Below, piece by piece: positions 5,749 to 12,193 of a DNA stretch of 12,193 bases (its first letter is position 1; each line of letters opens with the position of its first letter). A program made the translations under genes and the position numbers. The DNA comes from SIG454 sp045578465 (GTDB lineage Bacteria > Bacillota > Clostridia > Monoglobales > Monoglobaceae), in the NCBI GenBank assembly GCA_045578465.1, contig JAZNKJ010000019.1, forward strand, positions 1 through 12,193, in the 5' to 3' direction. Below the pieces are notes generated by a model. It saw only the letters and a list, made by a program, of their open reading frames with translations, was not told the DNA's origin and ran no database searches.

Positions 5749-6753
5749 ATGGGTTGGAGATTTCGTAGAAGCATAGGATTTGGAAATGGTTTCAGGATAA
5801 ACATCAGTAAATCCGGAATTGGATACAGTTGGGGTATAAAAGGTTTTCGCATAACAAGAACGGCTACCGGAAGAATAAGGAAGACTTTTACTATTCCCGG
5901 TACAGGTATTTCGTATGTTGACGAAAGAGGCTTGAAGAGAGGAAATTATCAAAGAGTAGATTCAACATCATCTATAACTGATCTTAATAATGTTGAGGTT
6001 GAAAATTTCAGACCGGCGGAGCATGAGGATATTATAAAGCGTATAACGGCAATTCTTAATTGGAATGTATTTTTTAAAGGTCTTATGTGGTTTGCAGTTT
6101 TGAGTTTTGCTATTCCAAAAGTTTTAGTTATACCAGCTATTGGGGTAATCGGCAAGTTGTTACTCAGCACAGTTTGCAATGTCAATCTTGATTATCATTT
6201 CGATAGTGAAAACGAGCGGCGATATAATGATTGTCTTCAAGAATGGCTTAGGTTAAATGGCTGTTGCGGTTTATGGCAGATTGTTGGGCAAAGATATAAC
6301 AGCAATACAAAAGCTCATTCAGGAGCTAAAAGAACAGTATCCAGAAAAAATGTAAAAATAAGAAAACATAAACCCTTTTACATAGATTCAAACCTAGATA
6401 TAATTACTTTAAAACTTAAAAAAGAAACAATGGTTTTTCTTCCTGACAAAATTATTATTGTAGAGGGAAGAAAAGTTGGTGCAATTTCATATGCTGATAT
6501 TGAAATATCCGTAGAAGAAACTAATTTTATTGAGACGAAAATTGTGCCGAAAGATGCAATAATTATTCGACATACATGGAAATATTCAAACAAAGACGGC
6601 AGCAGAGATAAAAGGTACAGCAACAACTATCGCTTGCCTGTTTGCAAATATGGAGTTATTAAAATTACCTCATTACAGGGGCTTAATATTGAATTGCAAT
6701 GTTCGAATTGTTCCATAGCTTATGCTTTTGGGGAATATGCTAAAATAATATAG
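5749..6753 (+). CDS. DUF4236 domain protein with a hydrophobic segment and a C-terminal beta-rich domain
   Basis: The first 57 residues are a clear DUF4236 domain, with MGWRFRRSIGFGNGFRINIS, then KSGIGYSWG, KGFRIT and TIPGTGISYV. A linker follows. Residues about 107-143 (from NVFFKGLMWF to GKLLLS) are hydrophobic enough for one or two membrane passes. The C-terminal part (about 208-334) has a repeated strand pattern, with MVFLPDKIIIVEG, VGAISYADIEISV and HTWKYSNKDG, a form I associate with other DUF4236 proteins. The function is unknown. I start it at the ATG at 5749 (334 residues) because AAGGGAG lies 6 bases upstream. An upstream TTG would add 20 residues before the domain. Its stop codon overlaps the AGGAG of the next gene, so it is coupled to the KAP NTPase. 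Composition is more AT-rich than recR or dut. Confidence 0.85.
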   Translation: MGWRFRRSIGFGNGFRINISKSGIGYSWGIKGFRITRTATGRIRKTFTIPGTGISYVDERGLKRGNYQRVDSTSSITDLNNVEVENFRPAEHEDIIKRITAILNWNVFFKGLMWFAVLSFAIPKVLVIPAIGVIGKLLLSTVCNVNLDYHFDSENERRYNDCLQEWLRLNGCCGLWQIVGQRYNSNTKAHSGAKRTVSRKNVKIRKHKPFYIDSNLDIITLKLKKETMVFLPDKIIIVEGRKVGAISYADIEISVEETNFIETKIVPKDAIIIRHTWKYSNKDGSRDKRYSNNYRLPVCKYGVIKITSLQGLNIELQCSNCSIAYAFGEYAKII

Positions 6754-6766
6754 GAGTGACGATGAC

Positions 6767-8485
6767 ATGTTTGGCAATACAGATAAACCTGTTGAAAGAA
6801 TGGAAAATGATACTTTTGGTATAGGATTATATGTTGATGGCTTGTGCGAGTTTATATTAAACTGTGATTCTCCTATGACTATATCAATTCAGGGAGACTG
6901 GGGTAGTGGGAAAACCAGCATGATGAATATGATAAAGGAGAAGGTATCGGATAAGATATATCCTATATGGTTTAATACATGGCAATTTTCTCAGTTCCAA
7001 ATGCAAAATGAGCTTACAGTTTCAATGCTTTGTGCACTTTTATCCGAGCTTGATTATTCACAGGAGAAAGTGAGAAAAATTGTAGGATTTTTAGGCGGGG
7101 CGGCTAAAACTGCGGCGGGAATTCTTACAGAGATGGTTGCCGGAGGAATTGCGGCAGACAGAGTTACCAGTGTTTTAGATGGTGGAAGCGTTGATTTCGC
7201 TCAGGAAATTAAAAATTTGAAAGCAAAGTTTCAGGAGGCAGTTAACGATAAGATCCAAAAGACACAAAAAGACAGAGTAGTTATTTTTGTTGATGATTTG
7301 GACAGGCTTCAACCTTCAAAGGCGGTAGAACTTCTTGAAGTATTGAAAATATTTTTAGATTGCGAGAATTGTGTTTATGTTTTGGCTGTTGATTACGAGG
7401 TTGTAACACAGGGGATAAAACAAAAATTCGGCGATATGGTTGGCGAACAAAAAGGAAAGAGCTTCTTTGATAAAATCATTCAATTGCCGTTTAAAATGCC
7501 GGTGGCACAATATGATATATTTAATTATGTCAATGAGCAACTATCAAAAATGAATATTAGCATTGATACTGCCGATGTAAAAGATTATGTTGATTTAATA
7601 AATCTTTCTATTGGTTGTAATCCAAGAAGTATGAAGAGACTGTTTAATACATATCTTTTACTTGATATAATTTTAAAAAGCACTACATTAAATAGAAAGC
7701 GCGAAATTGAAAGAAAACTTTTATTTGCCACAATTTGTATGCAAATGGAATTTGATGAGCTTTATAATTATATTGTAGTAAATCGAAACACCTTAGACGG
7801 AGAAATGCTTTTAGAATTATCAGGAGACATTTTGTCAAATGAGGAACTTAAAGAGAATTTGGGAATAACAGATGACAGCGCTCTTGCGAGAATATCGTCA
7901 TATATGAAAAAGTTTATTGATATAATCCAGCTTGATGACGATATGGATATTTCAGAGGAGGAAATTGAAAATTTAAAAGAAATTCTTTCGTTCTCAACCG
8001 TAACATCTGTTAATGCTACTGATAATTCTCAGGTGCCAAATGATTTGGACTGGGATTACAGATATAAGAATAAAGACATTGTAAAAACTGTTAATGAAAA
8101 GATTAGAGAAAAGACAGGCTTTGATTTTGCAGTTTGGCAACCAAGAAAGAACAAAAGCTACAGGAAAATATCTGATACCTGGGGGGTTGCTCAGCTTACA
8201 GGGGGAAATGGTGTAAGCTTTGATATGGATTATTCAATAAAAACTGATTATACCACAAAAGCAACTGTATTAAGAATAGCTGTTTATTATAGGAAACCGT
8301 CTACCGAAAGTGATTTTTATAGCTTATTTAAAGTTTCCCCGCTCTCTTATTCAGGGGATAAGATTGAGGGCGGATATGCTTATGAAAACTTATTTGCTTT
8401 TAATGATACAGAGATTGGGGCAGCCATAGACAAAATCAGTGAAATAGTATGTGAGGCTGTAAAAGAGATAGAGGCATATATATAA
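6767..8485 (+). CDS. KAP-family P-loop NTPase
   Basis: A 572-residue STAND-type ATPase of the KAP family. Walker A is GDWGSGKTS (43-51) and Walker B is VVIFVDDLDR (171-180), followed by ELLEVLKIFLD and VLAVDYEVV. The KAP-typical FFDKIIQLPFKMP lies at 233-245, and CNPRSMKRLFN near residue 285 is the sensor-like helix. An Ala/Gly-rich stretch at about 107-133 lies between the Walker motifs, where other KAP members carry membrane helices, but here it is only weakly hydrophobic. From about residue 424 a different, likely sensing or effector domain follows (WDYRYKNKDIV to the end), which I do not recognise. KAP NTPases include the phage-exclusion protein PifA and occur on plasmids and in defence islands. 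Context suggests work with its two neighbours. The ribosome site AGGAG overlaps the stop of the upstream gene. An ATG at 6762 is out of frame. Confidence 0.9.
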   Translation: MFGNTDKPVERMENDTFGIGLYVDGLCEFILNCDSPMTISIQGDWGSGKTSMMNMIKEKVSDKIYPIWFNTWQFSQFQMQNELTVSMLCALLSELDYSQEKVRKIVGFLGGAAKTAAGILTEMVAGGIAADRVTSVLDGGSVDFAQEIKNLKAKFQEAVNDKIQKTQKDRVVIFVDDLDRLQPSKAVELLEVLKIFLDCENCVYVLAVDYEVVTQGIKQKFGDMVGEQKGKSFFDKIIQLPFKMPVAQYDIFNYVNEQLSKMNISIDTADVKDYVDLINLSIGCNPRSMKRLFNTYLLLDIILKSTTLNRKREIERKLLFATICMQMEFDELYNYIVVNRNTLDGEMLLELSGDILSNEELKENLGITDDSALARISSYMKKFIDIIQLDDDMDISEEEIENLKEILSFSTVTSVNATDNSQVPNDLDWDYRYKNKDIVKTVNEKIREKTGFDFAVWQPRKNKSYRKISDTWGVAQLTGGNGVSFDMDYSIKTDYTTKATVLRIAVYYRKPSTESDFYSLFKVSPLSYSGDKIEGGYAYENLFAFNDTEIGAAIDKISEIVCEAVKEIEAYI

Positions 8486-9171
8486 TGAATGAGTTTGAAA
8501 AGCAAATTTTTGACATGTATGAGAAAATTAATATTGGAAAATCAAAGATTTGTCAGGAATGCCGGAAACAAACCCCCGAATTATCAATACCTGTTTCGAT
8601 ATGGCAGGTAGGGGATGAATATTATGATAGTGAGTACAGGACTCTTTTTGTTGGCAAGGTTGCCAGAGGGGTCCCCGGTGAAGAATATGGGGCATTTATG
8701 GATGCCACCAAAAGAGCCGACGAATTGTTTGAGAATATTAAATGGGCATATTGGAGCTATACAAAAGCTATTATAAACAATATTTACACAGAAAAAGCTT
8801 GGGAGAAAATTGCATTCACAAATATGGTCAAGTGTAATAATTCTGATTCGATTGATACAACAACAGCTTTTACAAGAGATTGTTGTGTATCGGTTATTAA
8901 AGAAGAAATTAAAATATTAAGGCCTAAGAATATAGTTTTTTACGGAAAAGGATATGACAAGCAAATAGAGAAGCTTTTTGATGATATTTCTAATTCCAAA
9001 ACAGAATTTATTTCTATTGGAGAAAAAACAATGAGCAGTTGGACTTTTAATGGCGTAATAGGAGATAATTTATCAAGAGTTATCAGAGTAGGGCATCCGG
9101 AAAGGATGAACAAAGAGGAGTTTGTTAATCACATTATAAGTTTTATCAAAAGCCATAGTTTTGCGCTCTAA
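8485..9171 (+). CDS. Uracil-DNA glycosylase superfamily-like protein with a probable Fe-S cluster
   Basis: A 228-residue protein whose layout matches family 4 uracil-DNA glycosylases. Cysteines stand at 23 and 26 (CQEC), 117 (in AFTNMVKC) and 133 (RDCC), which is the C-x2-C ... C-x15-C spacing of the [4Fe-4S] ligands in that family. LFVGKVARGVPGEEYGAF (54-71) fills the place of the GEAPG active-site loop. TNMVKC corresponds to the usual TNVVKC, ILRPKNIVFYG (144-154) to the core strand, and VGHPER (202-207) to the HPS motif. The first loop is altered, so the base recognised and even the catalytic activity are uncertain. The ATG overlaps the TAA of the KAP gene by one base (TAATG), a sign of translational coupling. 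Most likely it acts on DNA together with the KAP ATPase. Remote family assignment from motifs only. Confidence 0.65.
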   Translation: MNEFEKQIFDMYEKINIGKSKICQECRKQTPELSIPVSIWQVGDEYYDSEYRTLFVGKVARGVPGEEYGAFMDATKRADELFENIKWAYWSYTKAIINNIYTEKAWEKIAFTNMVKCNNSDSIDTTTAFTRDCCVSVIKEEIKILRPKNIVFYGKGYDKQIEKLFDDISNSKTEFISIGEKTMSSWTFNGVIGDNLSRVIRVGHPERMNKEEFVNHIISFIKSHSFAL

Positions 9172-9201
9172 AACATAATAAGCAAAAGTGGCAAAATTGA
9201 C

Positions 9202-9218
9202 ATATTAAGGAGAGGGAA
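9202..9218 (+). repeat. Direct repeat, right copy, at edge of accessory cassette
   Basis: ATATTAAGGAGAGGGAA matches the copy at 5254-5270 with one difference and serves as the ribosome site of recR. If the DNA between the copies were absent, the GtrA-like gene would be followed directly by recR with its ribosome site intact. Confidence 0.55.
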
Positions 9219-9220
9219 AT

Positions 9221-9820
9221 ATGGATTATTATGTAACACCCCTTCAAAATTTAATAGAGGAATTTGAAAAGCTTCCGGGGATTGGAAGCAAGACTGCAAG
9301 GCGCCTTGCTTATCATATCGTCAATCTTCCCAAAGAGAAGACGGACAAGTTCGCAAAGGCAATAATCGAGGCGAAGTCTAAGATTAAATATTGCTCAGTT
9401 TGTCAGAACTTTTCTGAGGACGAGCTTTGTCCTCTTTGCCAGAGTGAGCAAAGGGACAGAAGCGTTATTTGCGTTGTGGAAAGTCCGAAAGATGTTCTTC
9501 AAATGGAGAAAACAAATGAGTTCAAAGGGCTTTACCATGTTCTTCACGGGGCGATTTCCCCAATGGAGAATATCGGCCCTGACGATATAAAAATAAAAGA
9601 GCTTATGGGAAGAATTGCAACCGGCGAGGTTAAGGAAATAATTATGGCGACAAACCCTAACTTAGAGGGGGAAACAACCGCTATGTATATTTCAAAGCTT
9701 GCCAAGCCGTTTGGAGTTAAAGTAACAAGAATTGCCCACGGAATCCCCGTTGGGGGAGAACTTGAATTTGCCGACGAGGTTACGCTTTCAAAAGCTCTTC
9801 AATGGCGAGTTGAATTATAG
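9221..9820 (+). CDS. recR: Recombination mediator protein RecR
   Basis: RecR works with RecO (and RecF) to load RecA on gapped single-stranded DNA. The 199 residues are the normal length. Visible in order: the helix-hairpin-helix segment LPGIGSKTARRLAYH (18-32), a C4 zinc finger with Cys58, Cys61, Cys70 and Cys73, and the Toprim domain from VICVVESPKDV (82-92) through the conserved HGAISPMENIGP and IIMATNPNLEGETTA, ending in RIAHGIPVGGELEFAD. The start ATG has AAGGAGAG 7 bases upstream. In many Firmicutes recR follows dnaX and a YbaB gene, but here it follows the accessory cassette. The next gene begins 9 bases after its stop, so recR, rlmD, dut and the DUF523 gene look like one operon. No separate promoter is evident. 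Confidence 0.97.
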   Translation: MDYYVTPLQNLIEEFEKLPGIGSKTARRLAYHIVNLPKEKTDKFAKAIIEAKSKIKYCSVCQNFSEDELCPLCQSEQRDRSVICVVESPKDVLQMEKTNEFKGLYHVLHGAISPMENIGPDDIKIKELMGRIATGEVKEIIMATNPNLEGETTAMYISKLAKPFGVKVTRIAHGIPVGGELEFADEVTLSKALQWRVEL

Positions 9821-9828
9821 GGGAAATT

Positions 9829-11163
9829 ATGCAGAAGAACGATATTGCTGAAATTATAATAAACGGAATGACAGACGACGGAAGCGGTGTAGGACGATAT
9901 GAAAACCTTGCCGTTTTTGTTCCCTATGCCCTTCTTAATGAAAAGGTCAGAGTGCAGATTATAAAAGTGAAAAAGAGCTATGCAATCGGCAAGCTTTTAG
10001 AGGTTATAACACCCTCTGAAAAGAGAATCAAATCCGACTGCGAATATTTTTATCAGTGCGGTGGCTGCGCCTGGCGTAATGCCGACTATGAGGAAGAGCT
10101 TTCTTATAAATGGTCGGATGTCAGGGACTGCATTGAGCGAATCGGCAAAATAGAAGCAGACATTCTTCCCGTTTTAGGGGGAGAGCGTTGCTACTATCGA
10201 AATAAGGCCCAGTTCCCCGTAGGGGTAAGCGGAGCAGGCCTTTATGCCCGCCATAGCCATAGGATTATTGACACGGATAATTGCATAATCCAAAATGAAG
10301 ACTCCGTTAAAATCCTCCGCGCCGTTAAAGAGTTTATGCAGGAAGAAAAGGTGGAGGGCTATAACGAGGAAACTCACAAAGGCTGTATAAGAAATGTCTA
10401 TACAAGGTCAGGGGGCGGAAAAACCCTTGTCACTATCGTAACTCTATCTGAGGATATTCCTAAGAAAGAGAAGCTTATAGAGAAAATTAAAAATGCAGGC
10501 GTCCCTCTTTGGGGAATTGTGCAGAATATAAACCCGAAAAGAACCAATGTGGTTTTAGGGAGAGAAATGAAAACCCTCTATGGTCAGGACTTTATGTATG
10601 ATAATATCGGGGATTTTAAGTTCAAAATTTCTCCGCTGTCCTTTTATCAGGTCAACCCGAAACAAACCAAAGTGCTCTATGACACGGTTAAAAAGTTCTT
10701 GGGAGATATAAAGGATAAAACCGTATGGGATTTATATTGCGGAATAGGAACAATCGGCCAGTACAGTGCCTCTGAGGCGAGGAATTTGGTGGGGGTTGAA
10801 ATTGTTCCCGAAGCAGTTGAAAATGCAATAGAAAATGCAAAACTTAACGGCATAAAAAATTGTAAATATTATGTCGGGGCGGCGGAAAAGCTTACGGATA
10901 AACTCATAAAAGAGGGCGGAAAACCCTATGCGGTAATCTTAGACCCTCCAAGAAAAGGCTGCGATAAGATTCTTCTTGATACGGTGGCAAATGTATCGCC
11001 TGAAAAAATTGTCTATGTCTCCTGCAAAGCCTCAACTTTGGCAAGAGATTTAGCTTACCTTAAAGAGAAAGGCTATGAAACAGAAGTTATCCAGCCGGTA
11101 GATATGTTCCCCGGCACCCCGCACATAGAATGCGTGGCGAGACTATGTCGAAAAGTTAATTAA
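9829..11163 (+). CDS. rlmD: 23S rRNA (uracil-C5)-methyltransferase, RlmD/RlmCD type (TrmA/RumA family)
   Basis: The enzyme methylates C5 of uracil in 23S rRNA with S-adenosylmethionine. Gram-positive relatives (RlmCD) modify both positions known as 747 and 1939, so the exact target is open. The 444 residues show an N-terminal TRAM RNA-binding domain (about 1-60), four Fe-S cysteines (Cys71, Cys77, Cys80, Cys152), FYQVNP (272-277), the SAM site VWDLYCGIGTIGQ (299-311), DPPRKGCD (372-379), the nucleophile Cys399 in YVSCKASTLARD, and the general base Glu434 in HIECVARL. All catalytic residues are intact. The ATG lies 8 bases after the recR stop behind GGGGAAA. The dut ribosome site starts at its stop codon, so it is in the middle of the recR-dut unit. 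Confidence 0.93.
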   Translation: MQKNDIAEIIINGMTDDGSGVGRYENLAVFVPYALLNEKVRVQIIKVKKSYAIGKLLEVITPSEKRIKSDCEYFYQCGGCAWRNADYEEELSYKWSDVRDCIERIGKIEADILPVLGGERCYYRNKAQFPVGVSGAGLYARHSHRIIDTDNCIIQNEDSVKILRAVKEFMQEEKVEGYNEETHKGCIRNVYTRSGGGKTLVTIVTLSEDIPKKEKLIEKIKNAGVPLWGIVQNINPKRTNVVLGREMKTLYGQDFMYDNIGDFKFKISPLSFYQVNPKQTKVLYDTVKKFLGDIKDKTVWDLYCGIGTIGQYSASEARNLVGVEIVPEAVENAIENAKLNGIKNCKYYVGAAEKLTDKLIKEGGKPYAVILDPPRKGCDKILLDTVANVSPEKIVYVSCKASTLARDLAYLKEKGYETEVIQPVDMFPGTPHIECVARLCRKVN

Positions 11164-11175
11164 GAGGTGAAAAAT

Positions 11176-11619
11176 ATGAAGCTTAAAGTGAATATTAAAA
11201 AGCTTGATGAAAAGGCGACTGTTCCAACTTACGGAAGCCAATATGCCGCAGGGGCAGACCTTTATGCCTGCCTTTCGGAAAGCGTAACTATTGCGCCGTC
11301 TCAGACAGTTTTAATCCATACAGGGATTGCGGTGGAGCTTCCCGAAAATACGGTTGGGTTGGTTTATGCAAGGAGCGGTCTTGCCAGCAAAAAGGACCTC
11401 GCGCCTGCCAATAAGGTCGGGGTTATTGACTGCGACTATCGTGGAGAGATTATGGTTGCAATCCATAACCATGGCAAGGAAGAAAGAGTTATCGAGCACG
11501 GGGAGAGAATTGCCCAGATGGTAATAACTCCTTACTATACCGCTGAATATGTCGTAGCAGAGGAGCTTTCCGAAACTGTCAGAGGCCAGGGCGGATTTGG
11601 CTCAACGGGGACTAAATAA
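11176..11619 (+). CDS. dut: Deoxyuridine 5'-triphosphate nucleotidohydrolase (dUTPase)
   Basis: This trimeric enzyme splits dUTP to dUMP and pyrophosphate, keeping uracil out of DNA and feeding thymidylate synthesis. All five dUTPase motifs are present in the 147 residues: AAGADLYA (24-31), YARSGLA (64-70), VGVIDCDYRGE (81-91) with catalytic Asp85, GERIAQMVI (109-117), and the C-terminal lid RGQGGFGSTG (136-145). The start ATG at 11176 is preferred because the AGAGGTG ribosome site ends 6 bases before it. A GTG at 11167 in the same frame is part of that site. It lies 12 bases after the methyltransferase gene, and its stop is one base from the next start. Its presence near a uracil-DNA-glycosylase-like gene is notable but probably not a functional pairing. 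Confidence 0.97.
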   Translation: MKLKVNIKKLDEKATVPTYGSQYAAGADLYACLSESVTIAPSQTVLIHTGIAVELPENTVGLVYARSGLASKKDLAPANKVGVIDCDYRGEIMVAIHNHGKEERVIEHGERIAQMVITPYYTAEYVVAEELSETVRGQGGFGSTGTK

Positions 11620-11620
11620 T

Positions 11621-12055
11621 ATGAAAGAGAATATAATTGTAAGCGCTTGTCTTCTGGGTGAGAGTTGCCGTTATGACGGGAAGAGCAAGCCCTGTCAGGC
11701 GGTTATCAATCTTAAAGAAAAATATAACCTCATTCCCGTCTGCCCTGAGGTTATGGGCGGGCTTAAAACCCCAAGACACCCCTCTGAAATTATAGGGGAT
11801 AAAGTCATCGGGAAAGACGATAGCGACAACACGAAAGAATATAAAAAAGGAGCGGAAATCGCCCTTAATATAGCACTTCAAAATGGCGCAAAGAAAGCCG
11901 TTTTGAAAGCGAAAAGTCCCTCCTGCGGAAAGGGACAAATCTATGACGGAACCTTTTCGGGAGTTTTAAAAGACGGAAACGGTATAACTGCAAAGCTCTT
12001 TATGGAAAACAGAATAGAAGTATTAACAGAAAATGAAACAAAAAACCGACTCTAA
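11621..12055 (+). CDS. DUF523 family protein (TudS-like Fe-S desulfurase)
   Basis: The protein is 144 residues and starts MKENIIVSACLLGESCRYDG, the typical DUF523 opening. Conserved cysteines are Cys10 (SACLLG), Cys41 (PVCPEVMGGL) and Cys102 (KSPSCGKGQIYDGTFSGVL region). In the DUF523 enzyme TudS, three such cysteines hold a [4Fe-4S] cluster that removes sulfur from 2-thiouracil. Whether this member uses thiouracil, another thiolated base or something else cannot be told. Cys16 and Cys25 are extra. The ATG at 11621 begins one base after the dut stop, and only a weak GGGGA lies upstream, so it is probably translated by coupling to dut. The C-terminal residues KNRL and the stop codon lie inside the terminator palindrome at 12037-12073. 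Confidence 0.88.
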   Translation: MKENIIVSACLLGESCRYDGKSKPCQAVINLKEKYNLIPVCPEVMGGLKTPRHPSEIIGDKVIGKDDSDNTKEYKKGAEIALNIALQNGAKKAVLKAKSPSCGKGQIYDGTFSGVLKDGNGITAKLFMENRIEVLTENETKNRL

Positions 12056-12073
12056 GAGAGTCGGTTTTTTGTT
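12037..12073. terminator. Bidirectional terminator palindrome shared by two convergent genes
   Basis: Two 16-base arms (12037-12052 and 12058-12073) pair perfectly around a 5-base TAAGA loop. The core is CCGACTC/GAGTCGG, flanked by A-tract and T-tract. The T6 tail works in both directions. The TAA of the DUF523 gene (12053-12055) and the TAG of the minus-strand gene (12052-12054) both fall in or at the loop. Confidence 0.95.
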
Positions 12074-12193
12074 GGGTTAACCAGTTTATAATATCCCCAA
12101 TACATAGGGGAGTTTTCTTTTTTCGCCTTATCTAAGGCAAGGACAAACCCCTCCGGGTCGTCGATGTTAAAGTGCTTTTCTGCAAGCTCTTTT
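12052..12193 (-). CDS. C-terminal end of an unrecognised gene, cut by window edge
   Basis: One minus-strand frame stays open from the window edge to a TAG at 12052-12054, giving 46 residues. They include LAEKHFNIDDPEGFVLALDKA and the end YYKLVNPTKNRLS (shown here in parts). The codons fit the neighbouring genes, another frame is closed by a stop at once, and the frame runs into the shared terminator, as expected for a real convergent gene. No family is recognised from this short tail. The C-terminal TKNRL mirrors the KNRL end of the DUF523 protein because both are read from the two arms of one palindrome. Confidence 0.65.
   Translation of the reverse strand, partial: KELAEKHFNIDDPEGFVLALDKAKKENSPMYWGYYKLVNPTKNRLS

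Noticed and set aside
5743..6626. Minus-strand open frames inside the DUF4236 gene
   Set aside because: They have no ribosome sites, have serine-rich low-complexity translations, and are fully covered by a gene with a recognised domain on the other strand.
9198..9203. TTGACA before recR as a -35 box
   Set aside because: A perfect TTGACA is present, but the recR ribosome site follows within six bases and the region where a -10 would lie is inside recR. No TATAAT-like box is at 16-18 bases, so it cannot be the promoter of recR.
5254..9218. The cassette as an insertion sequence or integrative element
   Set aside because: There is no transposase, integrase or terminal inverted repeat, and the flanking direct repeat contains ribosome sites. 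It may have been acquired, but no mobility gene supports calling it a mobile element.
1..12193. CRISPR arrays, tRNA and rRNA genes
   Set aside because: No regularly spaced repeats were found, and no tRNA cloverleaf or rRNA sequence was recognised on either strand.

Overview
The window is a piece of chromosome from a low-to-moderate GC Gram-positive bacterium, most likely an anaerobic gut-type member of Clostridia. Supporting signs are strong AAGGAGG-type ribosome binding sites, sigma-A promoters with 16-17 bp spacers, a CIRCE/HrcA operator in front of groES, a clostridial CarD-type regulator, a fused IspD-IspF enzyme, and the DOXP isoprenoid route next to radA. Genus cannot be decided from the sequence.

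Left third (1-4082, minus strand): housekeeping genes reading leftwards. radA has its own promoter. carD and ispDF share an extended -10 promoter. groES and groEL (only the first 113 codons are in the window) have a sigma-A promoter followed directly by CIRCE.

Middle (4114-5243): a divergent promoter drives a structured leader and a previously easy-to-miss 52-codon peptide gene, which ends in a strong bidirectional terminator shared with a convergent 58-codon gene on the minus strand. A 28-bp near-perfect palindrome lies just upstream of that small minus-strand gene. Then a promoter and a GtrA-like four-helix membrane protein follow.

Accessory block (about 5254-9218, plus strand): an AT-rich cassette of four genes. 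These are a small gene broken by two single-base shifts in A-runs, a DUF4236 protein, a KAP-family P-loop NTPase, and a small protein with the cysteine layout of family 4 uracil-DNA glycosylases. The last two overlap by one base. A 17-bp near-identical direct repeat containing the Shine-Dalgarno sequence lies at both ends. This is the best candidate for an undescribed system, plausibly a defence or DNA-surveillance module, but that role is inference from gene families and layout only.

Right quarter (9221-12193): a tight plus-strand run of recR, an RlmD-type 23S rRNA methyltransferase, dut and a DUF523 (TudS-like) gene, with gaps of 1 to 12 bases between genes. It ends in a long terminator palindrome that also holds the stop codon of a convergent partial gene on the minus strand. 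No gene-free stretch exceeds 300 bases.
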